Positions 5,272-13,295 of a stretch of DNA of 14,065 bases are shown here, piece by piece. Both the position numbers and the translations under genes were made by a program. The stretch spans positions 1 through 14,065 of the forward strand of contig JANYFF010000402.1 of assembly GCA_025362825.1 (NCBI GenBank), given 5' to 3'. The notes under the pieces were generated by a model. That model made no database searches. It was not told the DNA's origin and saw only the letters and a program-made list of their open reading frames with translations. Position 1 is the stretch's first letter. The number at the start of each line of letters is the position of its first letter. The stretch is from Polaromonas sp. GTDB lineage: Bacteria; Pseudomonadota; Gammaproteobacteria; Burkholderiales; Burkholderiaceae_C.

Positions 5272-7571
5272 TAGAAGGATGTACCGATCTGGAATTGGAA
5301 ACGTTCTATTTTATCGCCTACTTTTTTGCGCAAAGGATTGGCAATAGCCAGCCGCAGGGGACCAACCGGCGAAATCCAGCTGATGCCGAGACCGTACGAT
5401 GCGCGCAGGTCTTTCAGCCGATAGGGGTCCTTTTCGCCAAACACGTTACCCGCATCGATGAATCCGTACATTCGCAGGGTACGGTCGTTGCCGGCACCCG
5501 GGAAAGGCGCGCTGAGCTCGGCATTGAGCGTGACCTTTTTGGGCCCGCCCAGCGCGAGGTCGGCTGCATCCCGCGGACCCAGCGAACCCTGCTGGAAGCC
5601 GCGGACAGAGCCAAGGCCACCGGAAGAAAAGTTCTTGAAAACCGAGAAAGGACGACCATTGAGGCCCTTGCCCCAGCCCAATTCGCCGTTCAGGCCAATC
5701 GTGAACTGCTTGTTCAGCGGAATGTACTGCTGAACCTGATAATTACTGCGCAAATACCGCGCATCGCCTGCAACACCCCACTCGCCTGACGCACGCTGGT
5801 AAAGACCCTTGGTCGGCACCAGCGCACTGTCCCGGCTGTCACGGGTCCAGCCCACCGTCAACGGAATGGAAGTACTGGTGTAGCCGTACAGGTTGGCATA
5901 GTTCTGGTACGTGCTCGGCAAGGCATTGATGCCCGGCTCGATCGTCAGTCGTTCGTAGCCGCTGCCAAAATAAACAGTATCGGTTTCGGTAAAAGGTACG
6001 CCGAAGCGGATACTCGCGCCGGTAGTCTTGAGTCCATAGTCGCCGCCCTGCCCGTCAAGCGGCCGGACCGTCCGGTGGTAGACGTCAAGGGAGCGTGAAA
6101 TACCGTTTTGCGTGAAGTAAGGATCTACCGTACTAAAAACAATCTGGCGGTTGATCTTGCTGGTATTTACTTCCACACCAAGGTAGTTGCCGGAACCGAA
6201 AACGTTTTCCTGCCTGATGCCGAAGCTCAGTGCTATTTTTTCGGCGCTGGAAAAACCTGCGCCAAGTTGCAGATTACCGGTTGGTTTTTCGACCACAGTG
6301 ACGCCGACATCCACCTGGTCGTTGGTGCCGTTGACATCCTGTGTGTCCACGTTCACTTCAGTGAAATATCCCAAGCGGTCCACACGATCGCGCGACAGCC
6401 GTATCTTGTCACCGTCATACCAGGATGATTCGAATTGGCGGAATTCGCGCCGCACCACTTCGTCGCGCGTGCGGTTGTTACCCGAGATATTGATGCGCCG
6501 GACATACGCCCGACGAGATGGCTCACCACGAAGCACAAAGGTCACACGGTTGTTGACACGGTCAATCTCGGGCACTGCCTCAACTTTTGCAAACGCAAAC
6601 CCGAAAGTGCCAAAGTAATCGGTGAAGGCCTTGGTCGTGGTCGCAACAGTATCGGCGTTGTAGGCTTCGCCCGGCTGGATGGTGACCAGCGACTTGAACT
6701 CTTCTTCCTTGCCGATGTAGTTTCCTTCGAGCTTGACGCTTGAAACCACAAAACGCTCACCTTCACTGACGTTGATGGTTATGGTGACATCCTGCTTGTC
6801 GGGGGAGATGGCGACTTGCGTTGAATCAATCCTGAATTCAAGGTAACCGCGCGCCAGATAATACGAACGCAGGGTTTCAATGTCGGCATTGAGTTTGGCC
6901 CGCGAATAGCGGTTGGATTTGGTATACCAGCTCATGAAGCCGCCGGTATCCAGGTCAAACAGCTTGCGCAGCGTGGACTCGCCAAACGCCTTGTTGCCGA
7001 CGATGTGGATTTCCTTGATTTTGGCCGTATCACCTTCAATCACGTTGAAAGACAGGTTCACACGATTGCGCTCAATCGGCGTGACGGTCGTGACGATTTC
7101 TGCGCCGTACATGCTGCGGTTGATGTACTGGCGCTTGAGCTCCTGCACGGCCTTGTCGGCCAGCGCCTTGTCAAATGGCTGCCCGTCATACAGACCAATG
7201 TCACGCAGCGCCTTTTTCAGGATGTCGTTGCTGAATTCCTTGCTGCCGACAAAGTTCACATCGGCAACGGTCGGGCGTTCTTCAACGATCACCACCAGCA
7301 CATCGCCGCTCACGTCAAGCCGGACATCCTTGAAAAGTCCCAGCGCGAACAGCGCCCGAATAGCTGTCGAGCCCTTGTCGTCGCTATAAGTTTCGCCGAC
7401 CCGGAAAGGCAGTGAGGCAAAAATGGTTCCAGGCTCGACACGCTGAAGGCCTTCAACGCGGATGTCGCGGACTGTGAAAGGATCCACCGCCCAGGCGGAA
7501 TGGGCTAACAACAAGCTGCCTGCAACGGCAGAAACTACTCGAAGCTTGAATCGATTGGATTTTTTATGCAT
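5271..7571 (-). CDS. bamA: Outer membrane protein assembly factor BamA
   Basis: BamA is the core of the BAM complex and inserts beta-barrel proteins into the outer membrane. The 766-residue precursor has a basic N-terminus and signal peptide cleaved after A28 (AHSAWA|VDPF). Five periplasmic POTRA domains follow (about 29-430; the first starts TVRDIRVEGLQRVEPGTIF). The C-terminal 16-strand barrel begins near NLQLGAGFSSAEKIALSFG. The conserved loop 6 motif VRGF is at 656-659, and the protein ends RFQFQIGTSF, with the terminal Phe typical of outer-membrane barrels. Length matches the family (about 760-810). The ATG lies 36 nt after rseP with no obvious Shine-Dalgarno sequence, and the TAA stop overlaps the skp ATG by one base. 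Neighbouring rseP and skp serve the same outer-membrane biogenesis and stress pathway. Confidence 0.98.
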   Translation of the reverse strand: MHKKSNRFKLRVVSAVAGSLLLAHSAWAVDPFTVRDIRVEGLQRVEPGTIFASLPFRVGETYSDDKGSTAIRALFALGLFKDVRLDVSGDVLVVIVEERPTVADVNFVGSKEFSNDILKKALRDIGLYDGQPFDKALADKAVQELKRQYINRSMYGAEIVTTVTPIERNRVNLSFNVIEGDTAKIKEIHIVGNKAFGESTLRKLFDLDTGGFMSWYTKSNRYSRAKLNADIETLRSYYLARGYLEFRIDSTQVAISPDKQDVTITINVSEGERFVVSSVKLEGNYIGKEEEFKSLVTIQPGEAYNADTVATTTKAFTDYFGTFGFAFAKVEAVPEIDRVNNRVTFVLRGEPSRRAYVRRINISGNNRTRDEVVRREFRQFESSWYDGDKIRLSRDRVDRLGYFTEVNVDTQDVNGTNDQVDVGVTVVEKPTGNLQLGAGFSSAEKIALSFGIRQENVFGSGNYLGVEVNTSKINRQIVFSTVDPYFTQNGISRSLDVYHRTVRPLDGQGGDYGLKTTGASIRFGVPFTETDTVYFGSGYERLTIEPGINALPSTYQNYANLYGYTSTSIPLTVGWTRDSRDSALVPTKGLYQRASGEWGVAGDARYLRSNYQVQQYIPLNKQFTIGLNGELGWGKGLNGRPFSVFKNFSSGGLGSVRGFQQGSLGPRDAADLALGGPKKVTLNAELSAPFPGAGNDRTLRMYGFIDAGNVFGEKDPYRLKDLRASYGLGISWISPVGPLRLAIANPLRKKVGDKIERFQFQIGTSF

Positions 7572-7597
7572 GAAGGTGAAGTGTTAGCCTGGTGGTC

Positions 7598-7620
7598 GCT
7601 TTGGGGATTACCCAAAAAGC
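7598..7620 (-). other. Small hairpin spanning the rseP stop codon
   Basis: On the minus strand, TTTGGG and CCCAAA pair perfectly around a 5-nt loop (TAATC). Two further G-C pairs (GC/GC) can extend the stem across a 2-nt T bulge. The loop includes the rseP TAA stop. No T run follows, so it does not look like an intrinsic terminator. A role in tuning rseP-bamA coupling is speculative. Confidence 0.3.
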
Positions 7621-8993
7621 CGGGTGACATCATTAAACAGGGCTACAGACATCATGCACAGAAGCACAACAACGCCACCGCGCTGCAATGTCTCCATCCA
7701 GGCGTCAGACACGGTCCGGCCAGTGGTAGCTTCCCAAAGATAATACATCAGGTGCCCACCGTCCAGAACCGGCAACGGTAGCAAATTGAGCACCCCAAGA
7801 CTGACGCTTATCAACGCCAGGAACAGCAAATAAGCACTCCATCCCAGACTGGCGGACTTGCCGGCGTAATCAGCAATCGTCAGCGGACCGCTGAGGTTTT
7901 TGAGGGATGCCTGGCCAGTCACCATTTTTCCCATCATCCGAAGCGTCAGCAGGGATACGTCCCAGGTGCGGACCGCCCCCTGCCACAAGCCGTCAAGCGG
8001 ACCATAACGCACCAAAACGAGTTCGGGGGCTGCCCCGACATAGGCGCCGATGCGGCCAACGGAAAGGTTGCCGTCCTGCCGGATCTGGGGAGTCACTTCA
8101 AGAGCCAGCGTTTGTCCACCCCTGATGATTTGCCAGGTCTGGGCCGATGGCGTACGCGCGGCACCAGCCGCTTGCGCCTGGCCGCGTATGGCCTCACGCA
8201 ATTGCTGGCCATCAACGATCGCAAGGTCGGCAACGCGCCGCACGATATCGCCTGAGCGTAGACCGGCCTTTTCGGCCGCGCCGCCCGCCATGACATCGCC
8301 AATCACGGCTTGCGTCCAGGGCCCCAGAATGCCTATCTTGCGAAATAACTGTGCATCCGCATCGCTGGCATTCAGCTCACCAAGCTTGAGGACGACTTCC
8401 TTTGACGGAGCTTCTGCAGACGAAAGGCGGCCCTGACTCACGGCTAGGCGAACATCACGGCCATTGAGCGCGCCCTGGGTCAGGCGCCAGCGCAAATCCT
8501 CAAAAGAACGAACAGTTTCAAGCGGCTCACCCTCAAAAGCCGCCTGCTGCACCAGTTCTTCACCACGCAAACCGGCCCGTTCGGCAATCGACCCGGCTAC
8601 CGGGCTGGCCAGAATGGCCTTGGGTTCCTGAAGGCCGCTCCAGTTAACAACGCTGTACAGCACTATGGCCAGCAGGAGGTTGGCCATCGGGCCTGCAGCA
8701 ACAACTGCCGCGCGTGACTTGAGCGGCTGGGTATTGAATGCCAAATGCCTTTCCGCTGGATCTACCGGCGCCTCGCGCTCATCCAGCATCTTTACATAGC
8801 CACCCAGGGGCAACATGCCAATAGCGAACTCGGTCGGTCGGCCCTTGAGCCGCCAGGTGTAAATGGGCTTTCCGAAACCGATGGAAAACTTCAGAACCTT
8901 GATACCGCAGGCAACTGCCACGCGGTAGTGGCCGTACTCATGGACTGCAATCAAAATTCCCAGTGCTACCAAAAATGCAAGCAATGTCAGCAT
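7608..8993 (-). CDS. rseP: Site-2 intramembrane zinc metalloprotease RseP
   Basis: RseP cuts membrane anti-sigma factors such as RseA within the membrane after DegS has cleaved them. This releases sigma E when outer-membrane assembly fails. It also clears leftover signal peptides. The 461-residue protein has the zinc site HEYGH (H18, E19, H22) in the first membrane segment, a second segment near 90-112 (AVVAAGPMANLLLAIVLYSV), two tandem periplasmic PDZ domains (about 115-320), and the third zinc ligand in the LDG motif (410-412, within LLPLPVLDGGHL). A final hydrophobic segment ends VTRLFG. An ATG at 8993 was chosen because it places HExxH in the first helix, as in the family. A longer frame from 9110 would only translate the end of dxr out of frame. 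The start is 1 nt after the dxr stop, and bamA follows after 36 nt. Confidence 0.97.
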   Translation of the reverse strand: MLTLLAFLVALGILIAVHEYGHYRVAVACGIKVLKFSIGFGKPIYTWRLKGRPTEFAIGMLPLGGYVKMLDEREAPVDPAERHLAFNTQPLKSRAAVVAAGPMANLLLAIVLYSVVNWSGLQEPKAILASPVAGSIAERAGLRGEELVQQAAFEGEPLETVRSFEDLRWRLTQGALNGRDVRLAVSQGRLSSAEAPSKEVVLKLGELNASDADAQLFRKIGILGPWTQAVIGDVMAGGAAEKAGLRSGDIVRRVADLAIVDGQQLREAIRGQAQAAGAARTPSAQTWQIIRGGQTLALEVTPQIRQDGNLSVGRIGAYVGAAPELVLVRYGPLDGLWQGAVRTWDVSLLTLRMMGKMVTGQASLKNLSGPLTIADYAGKSASLGWSAYLLFLALISVSLGVLNLLPLPVLDGGHLMYYLWEATTGRTVSDAWMETLQRGGVVVLLCMMSVALFNDVTRLFG

Positions 8994-8994
8994 G

Positions 8995-10182
8995 TCAGCT
9001 CTCCAGATGGCCAGCGATTTCCCTGGCGACAACACGCGCTTCGGTATCCAGCGCCAGCAAGTCATCCATACCGTTGATTTCAGATACCGACAGCCTGTCC
9101 AAAGTTGCACGGTTTACATAGTGAATCTGGTCGAAACGCATGCGCCTGTCCAGAAAGGCAGCAACTCCGATTTCATTGGCGGCATTGAGCACTGCCGCGG
9201 TGCCCGTGCGCGCCGCCAGCACCTCCCATGCGAGTTGCAGACCCGGAAAACGTCCGTGGTCAGGCACTTCAAAGGTCATGCTCGCCAGCGCCCTGAAGTC
9301 GAGAGTGCGTGCCCCGGAGGCAATCCGTCCCGGCCAGGCCAGGCCATAGGCAATCGGAACGCGCATGTCGGGGGTTCCCAGCTGCGCCACCACGGAACTG
9401 TCCACATACTGAACCATTGAATGAATGACGCTCTGGGGGTGTATCACGACTTCAATCCGCCCGGGGTCAAGTGCAAACAGGTATTTTGCCTCGATCACTT
9501 CGAGTGCCTTGTTCATCATGGTGGCGGAGTCTACCGAAATCTTGCGTCCCATGACCCAGTTAGGATGGGCGCAGGCTTCTTCGGGTGTGACTGAATGCAG
9601 AGTGGCGGGGTCACGCGTGCGAAACGGGCCACCCGAAGCGGTCAGGATGATCTTGTCCACGCGCGCAGCCCAGGTTGCCGGGTCTTCGGGCAGGGACTGG
9701 AATATTGCCGAGTGCTCGCTGTCAATGGGCAGCAACTGGGCGCCACCGGCCTGCACGGCATGCATGAATACATCACCGCCCACCACGAGGGCTTCCTTGT
9801 TGGCGAGCAGCAAACGCTTGCCTGCCCTGGCGGCGGCCATGCAGGGGGCCAGACCCGCAGCCCCAACAATGGCGGCCATGACGGCATCGACATCGGGGTG
9901 TGACGCTATTATTTCAAGAGCATCAGGTGCCCGTAATACCTCGGTTTCAAGGCTATTCGCCTTTAACTCTTCTGCCAGCGTACGGGCGTGCGGCTCGCTG
10001 GCCATCACCGCGTAACGTGGCTTGAAGCGCGCACATTGCGCCAGCATCAGCGCGGTCTGGGTCGCTGCACTCAGGGCAAAAACCTCAAAAAGATCCGGAT
10101 GTGCCGCGATCACGTCCAGAGTGTTCACGCCGACCGAGCCGGTTGAGCCCAGGATGGTGACGCGCTGTTTTGCTTGACTCAT
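8995..10182 (-). CDS. dxr: 1-deoxy-D-xylulose 5-phosphate reductoisomerase
   Basis: Dxr (IspC) converts 1-deoxy-D-xylulose 5-phosphate to 2-C-methyl-D-erythritol 4-phosphate using NADPH and a divalent metal. This is the committed step of the MEP isoprenoid pathway in the cytoplasm. The 395-residue protein has the NADPH-binding GSTGSVG (12-18), LLLANKEALV (124-133), metal ligands D154 and E156 in DSEHSAIF, and E228 in MMNKALEVIEAKYLF. The substrate-binding block HPNWVMGRKISVDSA (207-221) precedes it. Length is normal for the family (about 390-400). The ATG is 16 nt after the cdsA stop, without a strong Shine-Dalgarno sequence, and rseP starts 1 nt after its stop. Its isoprenoid output supplies UppS, encoded two genes upstream. 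Confidence 0.98.
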   Translation of the reverse strand: MSQAKQRVTILGSTGSVGVNTLDVIAAHPDLFEVFALSAATQTALMLAQCARFKPRYAVMASEPHARTLAEELKANSLETEVLRAPDALEIIASHPDVDAVMAAIVGAAGLAPCMAAARAGKRLLLANKEALVVGGDVFMHAVQAGGAQLLPIDSEHSAIFQSLPEDPATWAARVDKIILTASGGPFRTRDPATLHSVTPEEACAHPNWVMGRKISVDSATMMNKALEVIEAKYLFALDPGRIEVVIHPQSVIHSMVQYVDSSVVAQLGTPDMRVPIAYGLAWPGRIASGARTLDFRALASMTFEVPDHGRFPGLQLAWEVLAARTGTAAVLNAANEIGVAAFLDRRMRFDQIHYVNRATLDRLSVSEINGMDDLLALDTEARVVAREIAGHLES

Positions 10183-10198
10183 GAAAACCCGTGGAAGA

Positions 10199-11077
10199 CT
10201 AGAGCGATACCAGCATCATGGCCAGCGGCAAGGTTGGCAGCAAGGCATCGACGCGGTCCAGCACACCACCATGGCCAGGCAAGAGCCCGCTTGAATCCTT
10301 GACGCCTGCGCTGCGCTTGATGAGCGACTCGACAAGGTCGCCGACCACGCTCATGGCGGCCAGAAAGATCACCGCAACCAGTGTGACGACTGCGCCATGC
10401 TGCGCCCACAGCCGCACATACAGGCTGCCGCTGAGCAGGCCGCTACCAGTTGCCACAACGCCGCCGCCTGCGTTTGTGCGATCAAGAAATATCCAGAGGG
10501 CCGACAGAACAACCACGCCTGCCATGCCGCCCCAGACACCTTCCCAGCTTTTGCCGGGGCTGATAGAAGGCGCCAGCTTGCTTTTGGTAAACCTGCCGCC
10601 AAAGGAACGCCCCGCGACATACGCAAAAATATCTGCGGCCCACACCAACATCAGCACCGACAGCAAAAAGTTGATGCCCATGACACGAGCTTGGGCCACC
10701 GCCAGCCAAGCCAGCCACAGGGCGGCCAGGCCACCCGCCAGACGCAGCATTTTGGGTATGCGCGGCCAGCCCTTGACACCCTGGCGCAAAAGCCCGGCCC
10801 CCGCGAGGACCCAGCCAGCACCCACAAGCGTCCAGGTCAGGGTTAGCGATTTATCCAGCAGACCGCCGTACCACGACAGCCCGCACAGTACGACACAGCC
10901 CAACGCCAGAAGCACCGACAGCTGCTGGCTGCAGCCATTCAGCCTGCCCCATTCCCAGGCACCCGCGGCAATCAGGACAAGTGCAACGGCGCAAAAAGGC
11001 ACCGGCGTGCGGTAAAACAGTGCCGGCAGCAGGATGGCGAGCAAAACAATGGCAGTGATCACACGTTGCTTGAGCAT
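10199..11077 (-). CDS. cdsA: Phosphatidate cytidylyltransferase
   Basis: CdsA makes CDP-diacylglycerol from phosphatidic acid and CTP, the branch point for all membrane phospholipids. The 292-residue protein is an integral inner-membrane enzyme with about eight hydrophobic segments. The family signature lies near the C-terminus (251-278): SLIKRSAGVKDSSG followed by LLPGHGGVLDRVDA, with the paired acidic and HGG residues. Upstream, KLAPSISPGKSWEG is also typical. The ATG at 11077 overlaps the uppS stop by one base (TGATG), a common re-initiation arrangement. A GTG directly before it at 11080 would add one Met and give a 4-nt overlap, so either is possible. The gene ends with TAG, 16 nt before dxr. 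Confidence 0.97.
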   Translation of the reverse strand: MLKQRVITAIVLLAILLPALFYRTPVPFCAVALVLIAAGAWEWGRLNGCSQQLSVLLALGCVVLCGLSWYGGLLDKSLTLTWTLVGAGWVLAGAGLLRQGVKGWPRIPKMLRLAGGLAALWLAWLAVAQARVMGINFLLSVLMLVWAADIFAYVAGRSFGGRFTKSKLAPSISPGKSWEGVWGGMAGVVVLSALWIFLDRTNAGGGVVATGSGLLSGSLYVRLWAQHGAVVTLVAVIFLAAMSVVGDLVESLIKRSAGVKDSSGLLPGHGGVLDRVDALLPTLPLAMMLVSL

Positions 11078-11841
11078 CACGCAGCCTTTGTTTTCTGGGT
11101 TTTCGAAGAAGCCGCAAACACGCCCTTGCTGCCGTCAAGCTGGGCGGAAGTCTTGCCAAAGCGGCGCTCGCGCGTACGGAACACCGCAATGGCTTCATCA
11201 AGGGCAGCTTCATCAAAGTCCGGCCAGAGCTTGTCCGAGAAGTGCAGCTCCGAGTAGGCCGCCTGCCACAACAGAAAGTTGCTGATGCGCAGTTCACCGC
11301 CGGTACGGATCAGCAGGTCAGGGTCAGGCACATGGGCCAGCGCCATGGCCCTGTCCAGTGACATTTCAGTGATGGCCTGGCCAGTGCTGACAAGCATTTG
11401 CGCCGCCTGGGCAATGTCCCAGCGACCGCCATAGTTGAAACAGACATTGAAAACAAGCCGCTGGTTATCTGCGGTGCTGAGCTCGGCCTGGCGCAAACCT
11501 GCCTGCACCTTGTCCGACAGTTGCAGACGGTTGCCGACAAAATGCAGGCGCACACCGTTGGCCTTCAGACGCGGAACCTCTCGGGAGAGCGACATGGCCA
11601 GCAACTCCATCAGCCCTGACACCTCATCGACGGGACGATTCCAGTTTTCAGATGAGAATGCAAAAACCGTCAGTACCTGGATGCCGCGGTCTATGCAGGC
11701 CTGAACGCAGCGGCTCAGCGAATCAACGCCCTGCTTGTGGCCAGCAACCCGGGGCAAAAAGCGTTTAGTCGCCCAACGCCCGTTGCCATCCATAACTATG
11801 GCGACGTGGTGGGGAACTGCGATGGAGCTTGATGAGGCCAT
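11077..11841 (-). CDS. uppS: Undecaprenyl diphosphate synthase (di-trans,poly-cis)
   Basis: UppS extends farnesyl diphosphate with eight isopentenyl units in cis to form undecaprenyl diphosphate, the carrier lipid for peptidoglycan and O-antigen. The 254-residue protein shows the cis-prenyltransferase regions: MDGNGRWA with catalytic D18 (17-24), H35 in RVAGHKQG, FAFSSENWNRP (60-70) and RTGGELRISNFLLWQ (179-193), with metal ligand E198 in YSELHF. After RERRFG it carries a variable Lys/Ala/Ser-rich tail to the end. Start choice: the ATG at 11841 gives the expected short lead before HHVAIVMDGNG. The 28 nt between it and the frr stop hold no Shine-Dalgarno sequence. Its stop overlaps cdsA. Confidence 0.97.
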   Translation of the reverse strand: MASSSSIAVPHHVAIVMDGNGRWATKRFLPRVAGHKQGVDSLSRCVQACIDRGIQVLTVFAFSSENWNRPVDEVSGLMELLAMSLSREVPRLKANGVRLHFVGNRLQLSDKVQAGLRQAELSTADNQRLVFNVCFNYGGRWDIAQAAQMLVSTGQAITEMSLDRAMALAHVPDPDLLIRTGGELRISNFLLWQAAYSELHFSDKLWPDFDEAALDEAIAVFRTRERRFGKTSAQLDGSKGVFAASSKTQKTKAA

Positions 11842-11869
11842 GGTGAGGATCAGGCCGAGGGTGTAGCGC

Positions 11870-12430
11870 TCAGACTGCCATGATGTCGTGTTCCTTGCCA
11901 GAGACCAGTTTGTCTACTTCGGCAATGAAACGGTCGGTGAATTTCTGGATCTCGTCCTGCGAACGGCGCTCGTCATCTTCAGAGGCGAGCTTGTCCTTGA
12001 CCAGCTTTTTGACGCCATCGTTGGCGTCGCGGCGCAGGTTGCGGATCGACACCTTGGCGTGCTCGCCCTCGGAACGCACAACCTTGGTGAGTTCCTTGCG
12101 GCGCTCTTCCGTCATGGCCGGCATCGGCACACGGATCAGGTCGCCCTGCGATGCAGGGTTCAGTCCAAGGTCGGAATCGCGAATGGCTTTTTCAATCTTG
12201 GCGCCCATGCCTTTTTCCCACGGGGACACGCTGATGGTGCGCGCATCCAGCAGCGACACATTGGCCACCTGGCTGATAGGCACCATGGAGCCGTAGTAGT
12301 CCACCTGCACTGTGTCCAGCAGGCCCGGATTGGCGCGGCCTGTGCGGATTTTGGTCAGGCTATTTTTGAACGAATCCACAGACTGCTGCATCTTCTGCTC
12401 TGCGTTCTGCTTGATCTCAACAATACTCAT
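11870..12430 (-). CDS. frr: Ribosome recycling factor
   Basis: RRF works with EF-G and IF3 to split the post-termination ribosome so it can start again. The 186-residue protein has the expected length (E. coli: 185) and layout: an N-terminal helix (MSIVEIKQNAEQKM), KIRTGRANPGLLD, the domain II region VDYYGSMVPISQVANVSL, then TEERRKELTKVVR and the long helix IRNLRRDANDGVKKL. R130 and R133 correspond to the conserved Arg129 and Arg132 region of the E. coli protein. A good Shine-Dalgarno sequence (12439-12444) supports the ATG. The gene follows pyrH after 61 nt and precedes uppS after 28 nt. The pyrH-frr pairing is widely conserved. Confidence 0.98.
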   Translation of the reverse strand: MSIVEIKQNAEQKMQQSVDSFKNSLTKIRTGRANPGLLDTVQVDYYGSMVPISQVANVSLLDARTISVSPWEKGMGAKIEKAIRDSDLGLNPASQGDLIRVPMPAMTEERRKELTKVVRSEGEHAKVSIRNLRRDANDGVKKLVKDKLASEDDERRSQDEIQKFTDRFIAEVDKLVSGKEHDIMAV

Positions 12431-12438
12431 GATTGCAA

Positions 12439-12444
12439 CTCCGG
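12439..12444 (-). promoter_or_regulatory. Ribosome binding site of frr
   Basis: The minus strand reads CCGGAG, with GGAG 8 nt before the frr ATG. This is one of the few clear Shine-Dalgarno sequences in the cluster, which suggests frr is translated independently rather than by coupling to pyrH. Confidence 0.7.
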
Positions 12445-12491
12445 ATTTTTATGCAATGAAAGGGGATTGGGCGGACCTGATTACAGCAGGT

Positions 12492-13202
12492 TCAAACGTG
12501 AACCAGTGTTCCTTCATCCTCGCCCTGCACCACGCGCTTGAGCGCGCCGTGCTTGAAAATACTGAAGACCTTGAGTGGCAGCTTCTGGTCGCGGCACAGC
12601 GCAAATGCGGTAGCGTCCATCACTTCAAGGTTCTTGCCCATGGCCTCGTCAAACGTGATGCTGGTGTAACGGGTGGCATGCGGGTCTTTTTTCGGATCAG
12701 CCGAATAAACGCCATCAACCTTGGTGGCCTTGAGTACGATCTCCGCGCCGATTTCTGCACCACGCAGCGCAGCCGCAGTGTCGGTGGTGAAAAACGGATT
12801 GCCTGTGCCGGCTGCGAAAATGACAACCTTGCCTTCTTCGAGGTATTGCAGCGCTTTCGGCCTGACGTAGGGCTCGACAATACGTTCAATGCCAATGGCC
12901 GACATGACGCGCGGAACGAGACCGGCTTTGTCCATCGTGTCACCCAAAGCCAGCGCGTTCATCACGGTTGCCAGCATGCCCATGTAATCGGCCGTGGCGC
13001 GGTCCATGCCGACAGAACCGCCAGCCACGCCGCGAAAGATGTTTCCGCCGCCAATGACCACGGCGACCTGCACACCCATGCGGGTGATCTCGGCGATCTC
13101 CTCAACCATGCGAACGATGGTTGCGCGGTTGATGCCGAAGGCGTCATCACCCATCAAGGCCTCACCTGACAGTTTTAACAAGATTCGCTTGTAGGCTGGC
13201 AT
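12492..13202 (-). CDS. pyrH: Uridylate (UMP) kinase
   Basis: PyrH phosphorylates UMP to UDP with ATP, a cytoplasmic step of pyrimidine nucleotide synthesis. Bacterial PyrH is a hexamer of the amino-acid-kinase fold, usually activated by GTP and inhibited by UTP. The 236-residue protein shows KLSGEAL (10-16) for ATP phosphates, GGGNIFRG (51-58), the UMP-region residues MDRATADYMGM (66-76), GTGNPFFTTDTAA and the ATP-side block KVDGVYSADPKKDP. The start MPAYKRILLKLSGEAL matches close relatives. Only a weak AGAAAG precedes the ATG. It lies 93 nt after tsf, the widest gap in the window, which contains a long hairpin. The tsf-pyrH-frr order is conserved in many proteobacteria. Confidence 0.98.
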   Translation of the reverse strand: MPAYKRILLKLSGEALMGDDAFGINRATIVRMVEEIAEITRMGVQVAVVIGGGNIFRGVAGGSVGMDRATADYMGMLATVMNALALGDTMDKAGLVPRVMSAIGIERIVEPYVRPKALQYLEEGKVVIFAAGTGNPFFTTDTAAALRGAEIGAEIVLKATKVDGVYSADPKKDPHATRYTSITFDEAMGKNLEVMDATAFALCRDQKLPLKVFSIFKHGALKRVVQGEDEGTLVHV

Positions 13203-13244
13203 GTAGGCGCTTTCTGGGGTTTTGGGTTGAAGTGAAGTTTAGCG

Positions 13245-13284
13245 GCCTTCCGGCTGAACGAGAACGCGGGTACAGCCTGAAGGC
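13245..13284 (-). other. Long hairpin between tsf and pyrH
   Basis: On the minus strand the arms are GCCTTCAGGCTG (13284-13273) and CAGCCGGAAGGC (13256-13245). They form 11 of 12 base pairs with one A/G mismatch and enclose a 16-nt loop. The hairpin starts 11 nt after the tsf stop and ends 42 nt before the pyrH ATG. It is followed by CGCTAAACTTC rather than a T run, so it is not a canonical intrinsic terminator. It could act in attenuation, mRNA processing or 3'-end protection of an rpsB-tsf transcript. Confidence 0.55.
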
Positions 13285-13295
13285 GTGGGGTCTTC

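Noticed and set aside
7572..7700. A sigma-E promoter upstream of bamA
   Set aside because: bamA is in the sigma-E regulon in enterics, so I looked for a GGAACTT / TCTGA pair in the end of rseP and the gap. None was seen.
8994..9110. N-terminal extension of 39 residues on RseP
   Set aside because: It only reads the end of dxr out of frame. The ATG at 8993 places HExxH at residues 18-22, as in the family.
9900..9975. AT-richer patch in dxr that looked like another repeat copy
   Set aside because: It lacks the AGCCC and CATAG parts of the motif, and the encoded residues align with normal Dxr sequence.
12475..12491. Small hairpin (ACCTG/CAGGT, 7-nt loop) just after the pyrH stop
   Set aside because: Only 5 bp and no T run, so it is too weak to call a terminator.
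12312..13169. Plus-strand open frame (285 codons) opposite pyrH and frr
   Set aside because: It crosses two genes of certain identity on the other strand and has no recognisable motifs.
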